DNA of 64,000 nucleotides from Lewinellaceae bacterium (GTDB lineage Bacteria; Bacteroidota; Bacteroidia; Chitinophagales; Saprospiraceae), in assembly GCA_020636315.1 (NCBI GenBank), contig JACJYA010000016.1, forward strand, positions 62,001-126,000, in the 5' to 3' direction. Below, piece by piece: positions 35,140-44,177 of this stretch. The notes under the pieces were generated by a model, which was not told where the DNA came from, made no database searches, and worked only from the letters and a program-made list of their open reading frames with translations. Numbering within the stretch: position 1 is the stretch's first letter; each line of letters begins with the position of its first letter. A program made the translations under genes and the position numbers.

Positions 35140-38100
35140 CTAATTCTCCGCTACCTCGAAACTGGCAGTGTGCTCGAAGTCCCGGAAATCCACGGGGCTA
35201 ACGCCGGAGATGCCCTGTTCCGCCATATAAACCCCATAGATGGTATCTACGGCCGCCATCGTCAGCTTATTGTGGGTAACGATAATGAACTGTGAATCCC
35301 TGGAAAACTTCTTGATGATCTTATTGAACTTCTCGATGTTGGCGTCATCGAGCGGAGCATCCACCTCATCGAAGATACAGAATGGCGCCGGTTTGAGCAG
35401 ATAAAGCGCGAAGAGCAGGGCAGTTGCGGTAAGCGTCTTTTCCCCTCCCGATAACTGGTTGATCGTCTGCGGGCGTTTGCCCTTGGGTTTTGCTACGATC
35501 TCGATCTTTGACTCCAGGGGGTCTTCGGGGTCCAGGAGCAGAAGGTCGCAGGCATCATCCTCGGTGAAGAGGCTGCGGAAAACATCGATAAAGTACAAAC
35601 GGGCTTTTTCGAATGCCTCCAGGAACTGAATTGTGGCCGTCTCTTCAATTTCTTTAATGGTATCTTCCAGGCTCTTTTTGGCTTTCAGGATGTCATCCCG
35701 TTGCTGGGTGATGCTCTCAAAGCGCTCCTTCATCTCATCGTAAGCCTCAACCGCCATGGGGTTGATCTCTCCATAATTCTCCAGCCGGCTGCGCAGCCGC
35801 TCCACCTTCAATTCCAGTTCTTCCCGGGGAAGGTCGGTGCTGGCTTCCTCATTGATAACGTCATTGATGTCGATGTTGAACTCTATACGCAGGCGTTGGG
35901 CTACGGAGCTGACCTCGAATTTCAGGTCGTTGGCCTTATCCTTGAGATTGTTAACCAGAACCTGAGCATCCTGGCGCTGTTTGTTCAGTTTTCTTAGCTT
36001 GTCCTCCAGTTCATTAATACCGCCCCGGGCCTGGAAATAGCTTTGCTCCGCCTCGGTGAGCAAGGATTCCTTTTCTTTTCGCTGGGCGTAGGCCTCCTGC
36101 AGTTGTTTCTCCAGCAGGTCCATCGCATCCTGAATAGCCTTCACTTCCTGGCCGGCTCCTTCCAGGGATTGCTGGTTAGCGGCGATGGCATTTTTCGCTT
36201 CTTCCAGCTGTTTTTCCCGGAAGCTGAGTTCCCGTTGCAAAGACGACACCTTGTTCTGCTGCCGGATAAATTCGATGTTCTTTTCGTTGAAAGCGGAGGA
36301 GGCCCCGCTCAATTCCTCCGCCACCTGCCGGTAATTGACATCCGTATTGGCAATCTCTTCTTTGATGCCCGCAACCTCTCGGTTCTTTTCCTTCAGGGCC
36401 GCTTCAATCCTGGTATTGGCCTCTTCCAGCTTACTGACCGCTTTCTGGAGCATTTCTCTTTTTTCATCAGCTTCCCTGATGAAGGATTCAAAGTTTTCAA
36501 GACGGGTGGAAAGAGCCGCTTTCTCCTGCATCAACCGGTTGAGCATACCCTGCTCTTCCTGTATCTGGGCCGGCGTGCGCTGGCCTTTCAGGTTTTCTAT
36601 TTTGGACTTGAGGGTATAAAATTCCGTTGACAGCCGGTTCTCTTCCCGCTCCAGTTTTTTGATTGCGCTGTCCAGGACTTCCAGGTTTTTCTTTCGCCCG
36701 ATCTTCTTGCCTTCAAAAAGGCCGATGGACCCTCCCGAAACACTGTAACGCCGCTGAATGTAGCGCCCGCTCCTGGAAAGAAGGACAAAATCGCCCTCCG
36801 GCAACCGGCCCTGTATCTCTTCTTTTTCCGTCAGCAGAACATTCTCCAAAAGGTAACTACATAAATTGCGATAGGCCGAATCGGTTTCCACAAGATCTAT
36901 AGCCCTGGTGGTGTCCGGCAGTAGAGCCATAGGAGCGACGTAGTTTTTAAAGGCGTCGAGCAGAAAAAAATTGGCCTTCCCTTTCTGGGTCTTACCCAAC
37001 AACTGGATGGCTTTATAAGCCGCTTCCATATTGGGGACGACGTAGTAATTGAGGTAAGGCTCCAGGTAATTTTCAATTGCTATCCGGTAATCCTCCTTTA
37101 CATAGATGAGGTCGGAAAGCAAAGGAGTATCTTTATCCCATTCTGTAGATTTGGTGGTGCTCAGGAAGCGGATGGACTCCGGGAAGCCCTCAAGGTTTTC
37201 CACCATGCTCTTGGTCAGTTTGTACTCATTGCGCTTGGCATCGATCTCCCGGTTGACTTTGGTCATTTTACGGGTCAGCTCTTCCAATGCAGCTTCGGTG
37301 TGCTGCAGGCGTTCCTGCCGTTCTTCTTCAGCCCTTTCCAGTCCGGCCAGTGCTTCGGACTTCAGGCGTTCTTCGGCTTCCAGGGCGTTCATTTTTTCGC
37401 GTAGCCCTCCTACTTCAGTACTCCGCTGGCCGATTTCCTGCCGGTAGCGTTCCAGTCCGTTTTGATTACTTTCTATCTGGTTGGAATTGATCGCCTTTTG
37501 TTTTTCCAGTTCGAATGCTTCCCGCTCCAAAGCCTGTTGCCTGGCCACCACCACATCAAGGCCGGCTTTCAGCGCCCCGTGGCTCTCCCGGATAGCAGCC
37601 AGTTTTTTTTCCGCCTTTTCCAGGCCATCCTCAAGTGTGGCCTCCAGGCGTTTTTCCTGGTTGAGTTCTGAGCGATAGTGTTCGATATCTTCTTCCAACT
37701 GGCGGATCCGCGCCTTGGTGTTTCGGATATCTTCCGAGAGTTTGGACTGGTTTTCCTCCAGGAACTGCTGTTTTTGCTGGTTCATCCGCTTGTCGTTCTC
37801 CATTCCGCGAATGTTGCCAACCAGGTTATTCAGTTCCCGCTGCCGGTCCGAGAGCGCTTTTTCCTTGTCGAGGTTTTCCTTTCGCTCCCGTTCCAGTGCA
37901 GATTCCATTTTATGGATCTCCACCTCATATTCGCGAAAGCGGTTTTCTTCGGCTTCCAGCTTTCTGCGCAATTCATTCTGGCGTTCCTTGATACTCGATA
38001 TCTTTACTATGGCAAGGTTAGTGCTGTAATCCTTGTATTTCGCCTTCAGTTCGAAATATCGTTTGGTGCGTTTGGCCTGTTTTTCGAGCGACTTGAGGTT

Positions 38101-38700
38101 GTTGTTGATCTCGAACAGGAGGTCTTCCACCCGTTCCAGGTCATCGGAAGTATTTTTGAGCTTATTGAGGGTTTCCCGCTTGCGCACTTTGTACTTGGAG
38201 ATGCCGGCAGCCTGTTCGAACATGCGGCGGCGGGAATTATCCTTATCGGAAAGGATATCGTCCACCATTCCCAGAGCAATAATTGCGTAGGAATTGGAAC
38301 CGATACCTGTATCGAGAAAAAGAGAAGTGATGTCTTTAAGGCGGCAGGGAACGCCATTGAGCCGGTATTCGCTCTCTCCACTACGAAAAAGCATACGGGT
38401 TATCGTCACCGTATGGTATTCGGTAGGCAGCAGGTTTCTGGTGTTTTCAAAAGTCAGGGAAACCTGGGCCACCCCTCCCGCTTTGCGGCGTTTGGTGCCG
38501 TTGAAAATGACGCTTGACATCTGGTCCAGGCGCAGTTCCCGGCTTTTCTGTTCCCCCAGCACCCAGCGAATGGCGTCAACAATATTGGACTTCCCCGATC
38601 CGTTGGGCCCCACAATACCAATGACATCTTCATTGAAGTTGATCACCGTCTCATTGGCGAAACTCTTGAAACCCTTTATTTCCAGCTGCTTCAATCTCAT
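35140..38700 (-). CDS. smc: Chromosome segregation protein SMC
   Basis: The 1186-residue ATPase has the full SMC layout: Walker A GPNGSGKSN (about 32-40) in the N-terminal head, coiled coil (170-500), hinge (about 520-640), returning coiled coil (660-1020), and the C-terminal head with signature LSGGEKTLTATALLFA and Walker B CIFDEVDAPLDD. It organises and separates chromosomes with ScpA/ScpB, which are not in this window. Length is normal. A TATTTTTG box ends only 6 bp before the ATG, suggesting a leaderless or nearly leaderless mRNA. Confidence 0.97.
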   Translation of the reverse strand: MRLKQLEIKGFKSFANETVINFNEDVIGIVGPNGSGKSNIVDAIRWVLGEQKSRELRLDQMSSVIFNGTKRRKAGGVAQVSLTFENTRNLLPTEYHTVTITRMLFRSGESEYRLNGVPCRLKDITSLFLDTGIGSNSYAIIALGMVDDILSDKDNSRRRMFEQAAGISKYKVRKRETLNKLKNTSDDLERVEDLLFEINNNLKSLEKQAKRTKRYFELKAKYKDYSTNLAIVKISSIKERQNELRRKLEAEENRFREYEVEIHKMESALERERKENLDKEKALSDRQRELNNLVGNIRGMENDKRMNQQKQQFLEENQSKLSEDIRNTKARIRQLEEDIEHYRSELNQEKRLEATLEDGLEKAEKKLAAIRESHGALKAGLDVVVARQQALEREAFELEKQKAINSNQIESNQNGLERYRQEIGQRSTEVGGLREKMNALEAEERLKSEALAGLERAEEERQERLQHTEAALEELTRKMTKVNREIDAKRNEYKLTKSMVENLEGFPESIRFLSTTKSTEWDKDTPLLSDLIYVKEDYRIAIENYLEPYLNYYVVPNMEAAYKAIQLLGKTQKGKANFFLLDAFKNYVAPMALLPDTTRAIDLVETDSAYRNLCSYLLENVLLTEKEEIQGRLPEGDFVLLSRSGRYIQRRYSVSGGSIGLFEGKKIGRKKNLEVLDSAIKKLEREENRLSTEFYTLKSKIENLKGQRTPAQIQEEQGMLNRLMQEKAALSTRLENFESFIREADEKREMLQKAVSKLEEANTRIEAALKEKNREVAGIKEEIANTDVNYRQVAEELSGASSAFNEKNIEFIRQQNKVSSLQRELSFREKQLEEAKNAIAANQQSLEGAGQEVKAIQDAMDLLEKQLQEAYAQRKEKESLLTEAEQSYFQARGGINELEDKLRKLNKQRQDAQVLVNNLKDKANDLKFEVSSVAQRLRIEFNIDINDVINEEASTDLPREELELKVERLRSRLENYGEINPMAVEAYDEMKERFESITQQRDDILKAKKSLEDTIKEIEETATIQFLEAFEKARLYFIDVFRSLFTEDDACDLLLLDPEDPLESKIEIVAKPKGKRPQTINQLSGGEKTLTATALLFALYLLKPAPFCIFDEVDAPLDDANIEKFNKIIKKFSRDSQFIIVTHNKLTMAAVDTIYGVYMAEQGISGVSPVDFRDFEHTASFEVAEN

Positions 38701-38706
38701 AGCTTA

Positions 38707-38714
38707 CAAAAATA
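38707..38714 (-). promoter_or_regulatory. -7 box TATTTTTG directly before smc
   Basis: The box ends at 38707 and the ATG begins at 38700. Using the ffs spacing, transcription would start about 38701. No -33 TTTG is evident. Confidence 0.45.
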
Positions 38715-38821
38715 GGAATTTAAAAGCAGCGGAGACAGGCCGTTTTGGCATTTTTATCCACAAATAAGAGGCGAGATATACACAGAGGGTGTGGAGAACT
38801 AACCGGTGCGCCCCTGCCCTC

Positions 38822-39022
38822 TTAAACGGGAACGGGCAAAAAAAAAACCGGCCCTGACAGGGCCGGTTTTCCAAAGAGCTTTGAGAGGCTATCTACATAC
38901 CAAAAATGAGGATATCCTTTGATACCCCCGAAATCTTTCATAGGATTATAATTGCATTCGTGGGATTTGCACCTTTTTTTGCGCTTCCCTTTCGGAGCGC
39001 AACGCCAACAGTTGTTTATCAT
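38822..39022 (-). CDS. Possible Cys-rich mini-protein (66 codons)
   Basis: ATG 39022 opens MINNCWRCAPKGKRKKRC and continues KSHEC, a CxxC-x9-CxxxxC pattern with many basic residues that could bind zinc. The frame then reads PHFWYVDSLSKLF and runs straight through a perfect terminator (38844-38870) before its stop at 38822. If the transcript stops at the T-run there would be no stop codon, so either the ORF is read from a longer transcript, or the transcript is a small RNA and the ORF is chance. I recognise no family. Confidence 0.3.
   Translation of the reverse strand: MINNCWRCAPKGKRKKRCKSHECNYNPMKDFGGIKGYPHFWYVDSLSKLFGKPALSGPVFFLPVPV
38841..38870 (-). terminator. Very strong terminator (perfect 12-bp stem, ten T)
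   Basis: AAAACCGGCCCT pairs with AGGGCCGGTTTT around GAC/GTC (38844-38870). On the minus strand it is followed by a run of about ten T. It isolates smc from whatever is transcribed from about 39030 or from the hydrolase operon. Confidence 0.85.
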
Positions 39023-39241
39023 CGTTGACAATACAAAAGTCTATCAAAATCAGTGCCTGATGTAGTACAATTCATCAAATTACTGCGCCTTGCTTTAGGC
39101 TCCCAACACCACAAAAACCTGATTTTCAATTAAAAATGACACAAAAAGAAACACTTTCTGTACTCAGTTTAATTTATTTTAAAAATTATTTATCCACCTG
39201 GAGTATTTTTAAGAAAAGGCCTTTACCGGGTGCGCCTGATT

Positions 39242-40186
39242 TTATTCAAATTTTGATGATGCGGCTGAAAGGAAAATCCGGGCGTCCTTCGAAGTAGGTT
39301 CCGGGATCTCTTCCATTGGCAGATGGCCAGCGTTGTCATAAATGATCAGCCGGGCATTGGGCAAGGTTTCTTCAAAGCGATAGGCATCGGATAAGGGAAT
39401 CCAGGCATCGTGAGCGCCCCACTGGATCAGGACGGGAATCTCAAGGCGAGCCAGTTGCTGCGGGTCGGCTTCCTGGGGCTGTGCAATGCGGTTGATATAG
39501 GCCTGGCGGTTGCCGGGGCGAAGAAAAAGCTCAAAATAACGGTTGGCCAGGCTGTCGTTGATCTTCCGGTCATCATAGTACACTTCTTTCAGTGTTCTGC
39601 GGAACATAGGCCGGGGTGTCACGCGCTTCATGATATCCTTAACAACCGGGGTTCTGGAAAGGCGCATAGCAAAAGGCAGCCCTTTCCGGCGGGGCCATCC
39701 TGCCGAGCAGATCAGAATGAGTTTCCGGGTTTTTTCCGGGTGTGCCAGGGCGTATTCCCAGGCGATGAAACCTCCAAGAGAGTTGCCGGCGAGGTAAAAG
39801 GAGTCTAATTCAACCGCCTCAACAAACGCGTCAAGGAACCGGGTATATGCCTCAATGGAATAGTCGCCCTGAGGGTTGGGGCCGGTGAGGCCGAAGGCCG
39901 GCAGGTCAAGGCTAATAAGCTCAAAGCTGTCCTTCAGTGCTTTTGTCCATCCTTCCCAGGTGTGCAGAGAAGCGCCGGTGCCGTGGAGCAATACAAGCGG
40001 CGCTCCTTTCCCGCTCCTCCGGTAATGGACATTCATCCCCTGGACATCCAGGAAATGGGAATCCGGATAGGTGTAGCGGGCCTTGAGTTCTTCCAGCGGA
40101 ATATCGGAATGGTAATGGATAACGGCAAGGACAGCCAGAATGGCGGCAACCGTAATGATCGTGATATAGAGGTATTTCTTTTTCAT
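39242..40186 (-). CDS. Alpha/beta hydrolase, membrane-anchored
   Basis: The 314-residue protein has an N-terminal membrane anchor (about residues 5-24) and an alpha/beta hydrolase fold. The oxyanion motif LLHGTGAS, the nucleophile elbow GNSLGG, the acidic residue in WGAHDAWIP and the histidine in NAGHLPMEE form a complete catalytic set. Substrate unknown; esters or lactones are possible. ATG 40186 is preferred to the TTG one codon upstream. It lies 24 bp after trmH and probably belongs to the same transcript. Confidence 0.9.
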   Translation of the reverse strand: MKKKYLYITIITVAAILAVLAVIHYHSDIPLEELKARYTYPDSHFLDVQGMNVHYRRSGKGAPLVLLHGTGASLHTWEGWTKALKDSFELISLDLPAFGLTGPNPQGDYSIEAYTRFLDAFVEAVELDSFYLAGNSLGGFIAWEYALAHPEKTRKLILICSAGWPRRKGLPFAMRLSRTPVVKDIMKRVTPRPMFRRTLKEVYYDDRKINDSLANRYFELFLRPGNRQAYINRIAQPQEADPQQLARLEIPVLIQWGAHDAWIPLSDAYRFEETLPNARLIIYDNAGHLPMEEIPEPTSKDARIFLSAASSKFE

Positions 40187-40209
40187 CAATTATCCCCGGG
40201 CGGCCTGTA

Positions 40210-40854
40210 CTATTCCTCACCATCCACCCTTCTTGCCGTCCGGTTCTTGTTTTTTTTATCCGAGCGTTCCAGATACGCTTCAAAAAGGGCAAGTTTCTCC
40301 TTCTCCGGCATAGGATTCCTTTCCCCGTACATGCCGGCGTCGAGGCGTTGGCGTAATGCTTCGTAGAGGGTTACGGCACAGGCTACCGAGATGTTCAGGC
40401 TTTTCGCCATGCCCATTTGCGGAATGAGGAAATTGCCGTCGGCATAGGCCAGAGCTGCTTTTGAAACCCCATCGCGTTCGTTTCCGAAAAGCAATGCCGC
40501 CGGTTCCGTCAGGCAGAGATGATGCAGAGGAACGGCCTCTTCCCCCAGGTGAGTGGCCAGGACGCGTTTGTATTTGTCTTTGACGTGGCTGAAACAGGCT
40601 TCAGGGCTGGTATAATAATGGACGTCCACCCATTTTCGGGCTCCCCCGGATGACTTTTTGCCCACCAGAATATGATTTTCAGTCAGATGAGATTCGGTAT
40701 ATAGAACGAATATCTCCGAAATACCAACCGAATCACAGGAACGGATGACAGCGCCGATATTGTGCGGGTCATGCACATTCTCGAGTATGACGGTCAGGCC
40801 AGGTTGCCTCCTGGATGCGATCTCCTTCAGCCGCTGTCTCCGCTCTGGGGTCAT
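40210..40854 (-). CDS. trmH: TrmH-family RNA 2'-O-methyltransferase
   Basis: The 214-residue SpoU/SPOUT methyltransferase matches tRNA (Gm18) methyltransferase TrmH. The three SPOUT motifs are seen as ENVHDPHNIGAVIRSC, LLFGNERDGVS and IPQMGMAKSLNISVACAV. The C-terminal extension (ALRQRLDAGMYG...) fits TrmH rather than RlmB, which has an N-terminal L30e domain. It would methylate G18 of tRNAs. Its ATG overlaps the stop codon of the preceding gene by one base (TGATG), so translation is probably coupled. Confidence 0.92.
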   Translation of the reverse strand: MTPERRQRLKEIASRRQPGLTVILENVHDPHNIGAVIRSCDSVGISEIFVLYTESHLTENHILVGKKSSGGARKWVDVHYYTSPEACFSHVKDKYKRVLATHLGEEAVPLHHLCLTEPAALLFGNERDGVSKAALAYADGNFLIPQMGMAKSLNISVACAVTLYEALRQRLDAGMYGERNPMPEKEKLALFEAYLERSDKKNKNRTARRVDGEE

Positions 40855-42389
40855 CAGTTGTCCAATTGAAATTGATAGTCTTCAAACTTCAGGATATTGA
40901 CATACTCATTCTCGAAACGCTGAATGGGAGCGTTCTCCCTTCCATATCTCGCAGAGGGCTGGACCACCCGTTCAAACTCGAAACGGGTATGCAACATCTG
41001 CTGGGGGTCTTTCTCAAAGGAATACTGAAATTTGGTCCCGTATTTATAGATCATCCGGCCAAAATACAGGGCGACATCATGGCCCAGGAAGGCCTCGTCC
41101 TGGGGCGGCACTCCATACCGGTCGAAAAAGCGCTGGCGGAAAAACTGAATATCCTGTAGATAGGGGTCAATATAAGTATCGCTGCTTACGTGTACATTGA
41201 GGTCTTCGTACAAGTCATAATCGATGCGTTCATAGCGCATCCATTGAGGCATTCCGTAAACCTCGACATAATTGTCTTCCTGGCGGGCCAGTTTAAGGCT
41301 ACTGAGGAAAGAATAGATAAAAGTCTCGCTCGACCAGGAAGGCAGGATGAAAACGGCGGTATCTCCCGGGGGAAGGAAAGGCGCCAGGTCAATATTCTGA
41401 AAGTCAGCGCTCTCTTCCTTGATCAGATATTCCCGAAACTTCAGAGAATCGCTGCGCCGTCCTTCGATTAAAAAGTTCTCATCCTGGAAGTAGGAAAAAC
41501 GCGCTTTTTCAGCGGGCTTATCCCGGGAAACCAGGATAACCTGATCAGGCCTGAAGCGTTTTCTGACGTGGCGGGTGATGGCCTTACAGTGAGATTCAAG
41601 GGTTGGGCTCACCTGGATATAATCAGGGTTATTTTCGGAAATGCCGGAAGCGGCGCTATGGGGAGAAACGAACGTTTTGCCGTTGCGCCGGGCAAAATCG
41701 GCCACCATCTCCAGGTTTTCTTTCCGGTAAGGGCCGATGATAAGATGGGCATTGAAAAGGGCTGTGCGGCTGGTCAGCAGTTTACCGACTTGCTTGGGGT
41801 TGGCCTTGCTGTCCATAACCGTAACGTTGAGCTTTATGCCTTCTTTTTCCAGTTTTTCGAAAGCCATTTTAGCCCCTCCGTAAAAATGAAGGGCCCAGTC
41901 CGCATTTTCAGGGATGGCCCCCACTTTGGGGTCAAAGTTATCAGAAAGAAAAGGAAGGATCAGCGCTACATTGTAAGCGGTAAGGATCTGTGAGCCAAAC
42001 TCGCCCCGCCGGATCAGTTCAGGAGTAGTGCCCCTCAGGTTTTCCTCCTCTGCCACCGACTGGGAAGACTGGATCGGGGGAATGGAGTCATAAGGGACAT
42101 CCGCCCAGCGAATGGTATCCATACTTTCTACCGGAGTCTGATCCACCACTACCAGCGTTCCCGTTTCCGGGTCATAGATTTTCTTGCCGGGAACGGGGTC
42201 GAGGAGTAAATCCTCTTCCTTGGTTACCTTATCCTCTGTTTTCTTCTTTTCCTTTCTGGTTTTATCCTTTTTCTCCCCGGTATCAGCCGGGCGGAAAAGA
42301 GAACAGGAAGAAAACAAAAGGGCCAGGATAGAGAGGATTAACCATCTATTCCCATTCGATCGTAGCAGGAGGCTTCGTGCTGATATCAT
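40854..42389 (-). CDS. LppC-like periplasmic-binding-fold lipoprotein
   Basis: The 511-residue protein has a lipoprotein signal ending at Cys29 (LLFSSC), a long charged linker (KKDKTRKEKKKTEDKVTKEE), and a type-1 periplasmic binding fold (about 150-480: YNVALILPFLSDNF, LIIGPYRKENLEMVADF). It resembles LppC/LpoA and branched-chain amino-acid receptor proteins of Bacteroidota. LpoA activates a cell-wall synthase, which may be the role here, but this is inference. Its start lies 44 bp inside the end of guaA; the protein starts MISARSLLLRSNGN with no other usable ATG. Next comes trmH with a 1-bp overlap. Confidence 0.82.
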   Translation of the reverse strand: MISARSLLLRSNGNRWLILSILALLFSSCSLFRPADTGEKKDKTRKEKKKTEDKVTKEEDLLLDPVPGKKIYDPETGTLVVVDQTPVESMDTIRWADVPYDSIPPIQSSQSVAEEENLRGTTPELIRRGEFGSQILTAYNVALILPFLSDNFDPKVGAIPENADWALHFYGGAKMAFEKLEKEGIKLNVTVMDSKANPKQVGKLLTSRTALFNAHLIIGPYRKENLEMVADFARRNGKTFVSPHSAASGISENNPDYIQVSPTLESHCKAITRHVRKRFRPDQVILVSRDKPAEKARFSYFQDENFLIEGRRSDSLKFREYLIKEESADFQNIDLAPFLPPGDTAVFILPSWSSETFIYSFLSSLKLARQEDNYVEVYGMPQWMRYERIDYDLYEDLNVHVSSDTYIDPYLQDIQFFRQRFFDRYGVPPQDEAFLGHDVALYFGRMIYKYGTKFQYSFEKDPQQMLHTRFEFERVVQPSARYGRENAPIQRFENEYVNILKFEDYQFQLDN

Positions 42390-43899
42390 ATACGACGCGG
42401 TTTATTCCTTTTACATTATTGATGATCTCACTGGATACGGTGGCCAGAAAATCATGAGGCAACCGGCTCCATTCCGCCGTCATTCCATCTCTGGAATCAA
42501 CGGCCCTGAGGGCAACAGCCTGTTCATAAGTACGCTCGTCGCCCATTACCCCTACCGATTGTACCGGAAGCAGGACAGTTCCGGCCTGCCAGACCTCATC
42601 GTACAGCCCGAATTTTTTCAGGTTACTGATGAATATGTCATCGGCTTCCTGAAGCAGGGATACTTTTTCAGGGCTGATCTCTCCCAGTATGCGAATGCCC
42701 AGGCCGGGCCCGGGAAAAGGATGCCGGCCGAGTATCTCCTGAGGAATCCCCAGTTCACGGCCCACTTTCCGTACCTCGTCCTTGAAAAGCATACGAAGCG
42801 GCTCGACGATCTTCAGCTTCAGAACATCGGGAAGCCCCCCGACATTGTGATGCGATTTTATCGTTACTGAAGGGCCATGGACGGAGACCGACTCGATAAC
42901 ATCGGGATAGATCGTCCCCTGCCCCAGCCACTTAATCGCCTTGTCTTGTTCTTCCAGTTCAAGTGCTTTATCCTCAAACACTTCAATGAAGACCCTGCCG
43001 ATCACCTTGCGCTTTTCTTCCGGCCCACTGATGCCCCTTAGCTCACTGTAAAACTCGTTTCTGGCATCGACGCCGGCTACATTGAGGCCAAGGCCCTGGT
43101 AAGAACGCAAAACCTCCGCATATTCATTCTTCCGCAACAAGCCGTTGTCAACAAATATACAAACCAATTGGCCACCGATGGCCCGGTGCAGCAAAGTGGC
43201 GGCCACCGAGGAATCCACTCCTCCGGAAAGCCCCATGAGCACGTGCTCGTCACCGATCTGCTCCCGAAGCTCTTCAATGGTGTGTTCCACAAAAGAGGCA
43301 GGAGTCCATTCTCCATGGCAACCGGCAATATCAATAACGAAGTTTTTGAGCAAAGTCATGCCATCAAGGCTGTGCGATACTTCCGGGTGAAACTGGATGC
43401 AGTACACCGGATATTCAAAAACACCCGGTTTGGAGCGGAATGCCGCCACATCGATGCTTTCCGTTCCCGCCAGCAATTCGAACTGTTCCGGGATGGCCAT
43501 GATGGTATCTCCATGAGACATCCACACCTGTGACTCCAGTGGCACTCCGTCGAGAAAAGTATCCGGTTGGTGAATACGGCTCAGCCGGGCCTTGCCGTAT
43601 TCTCGTTTCAGGGAGCGTTCCACTTTTCCACCGTAATGCTGGGCAATGTACTGGGCGCCGTAACAGATGCCGAGTACCGGCCGCTGCCCGACCAACCGGC
43701 TGAGGTCAGTACGCAGGGCCATCTCATCGGTTACGGAGAAAGGGCTGCCCGAAAGGATAATAGCCCTGATACTTTCATCTATTGGCGGGATCTTGTTGAA
43801 AGGGACGATCTCACTGTACACGTTGAGCTCCCGAATCCTGCGAGCAATCAGCTGAGTATATTGGGAACCGAAATCTAGGATAAGGATTTTCTCGCTCAT
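42346..43899 (-). CDS. guaA: GMP synthase (glutamine-hydrolysing)
   Basis: The 517-residue enzyme makes GMP from XMP, ATP and glutamine. The N-terminal class I amidotransferase domain has Cys79 (GICYGAQ), His171 and Glu173 (FHPEVSHS). The ATP-pyrophosphatase P-loop is GLSGGVDSS (223-231), and the dimerisation domain with RHPFPGPGLGIRILGE ends in the conserved TIEWE. ATG 43899 is chosen over an ATG 36 bp upstream because it gives the usual N-terminus (EKILILDFGSQYTQL). A TATATTTG box lies only 4 bp before it, and a MITE-like element abuts that promoter. Confidence 0.97.
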   Translation of the reverse strand: MSEKILILDFGSQYTQLIARRIRELNVYSEIVPFNKIPPIDESIRAIILSGSPFSVTDEMALRTDLSRLVGQRPVLGICYGAQYIAQHYGGKVERSLKREYGKARLSRIHQPDTFLDGVPLESQVWMSHGDTIMAIPEQFELLAGTESIDVAAFRSKPGVFEYPVYCIQFHPEVSHSLDGMTLLKNFVIDIAGCHGEWTPASFVEHTIEELREQIGDEHVLMGLSGGVDSSVAATLLHRAIGGQLVCIFVDNGLLRKNEYAEVLRSYQGLGLNVAGVDARNEFYSELRGISGPEEKRKVIGRVFIEVFEDKALELEEQDKAIKWLGQGTIYPDVIESVSVHGPSVTIKSHHNVGGLPDVLKLKIVEPLRMLFKDEVRKVGRELGIPQEILGRHPFPGPGLGIRILGEISPEKVSLLQEADDIFISNLKKFGLYDEVWQAGTVLLPVQSVGVMGDERTYEQAVALRAVDSRDGMTAEWSRLPHDFLATVSSEIINNVKGINRVVYDISTKPPATIEWE

Positions 43900-43903
43900 G
43901 GCG

Positions 43904-43929
43904 CAAATATACCTAAGAGTGTGTTCAAA
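43904..43929 (-). promoter_or_regulatory. guaA promoter partly built from a MITE end
   Basis: The -7 box TATATTTG (43911-43904) is perfect. The only TTTG upstream (43929-43926) lies in the inverted end of the MITE-like element, 14 bp away, which is shorter than the 19-21 bp seen at other promoters here. Predicted transcription starts at or within a few bases of the ATG. Confidence 0.45.
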
Positions 43930-44114
43930 TTTCATACTTCGGGCTGAAAACGCCCCTTTTTTGATGATACTGCGTTACTCAAATCCTCATTTAGCTAGCG
44001 CCTACGCAGAGTAGCTTCGGCGCTCGCGGATGGCTAAACTTCGGTTTTCCCGCCTTGTCTCATCAAAAAATTGACTGTTTTCATCTCCAAAAACGAAATT
44101 TGAACACACTCTAA
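43914..44114. mobile_element. MITE-like element with 17-bp perfect inverted ends and TAA duplication
   Basis: The ends GAGTGTGTTCAAATTTC (43917-43933) and its exact complement (44095-44111) are each flanked by TAA (43914-43916 and 44112-44114). The 195-bp element has no ORF and can fold into one long imperfect hairpin (inner TTTTTTGATGA/TCATCAAAAAA and AGCGCC/GGCGCT). A three-base TNA duplication fits IS5-family (ISL2/IS1031-group) transposases. It lies between guaA and the OmpA gene. Confidence 0.75.
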
Positions 44115-44177
44115 AATGAAAAGATTGGGGACGATAAAAGCAAATATGAGCCATCCCGTATTGGCTCCTGTTGCCTC

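Noticed and set aside
36043..36630. 195-codon plus-strand ORF inside smc
   Set aside because: Antisense to the SMC coiled coil; its Phe/Leu-rich composition mirrors Glu/Lys codons on the true strand.
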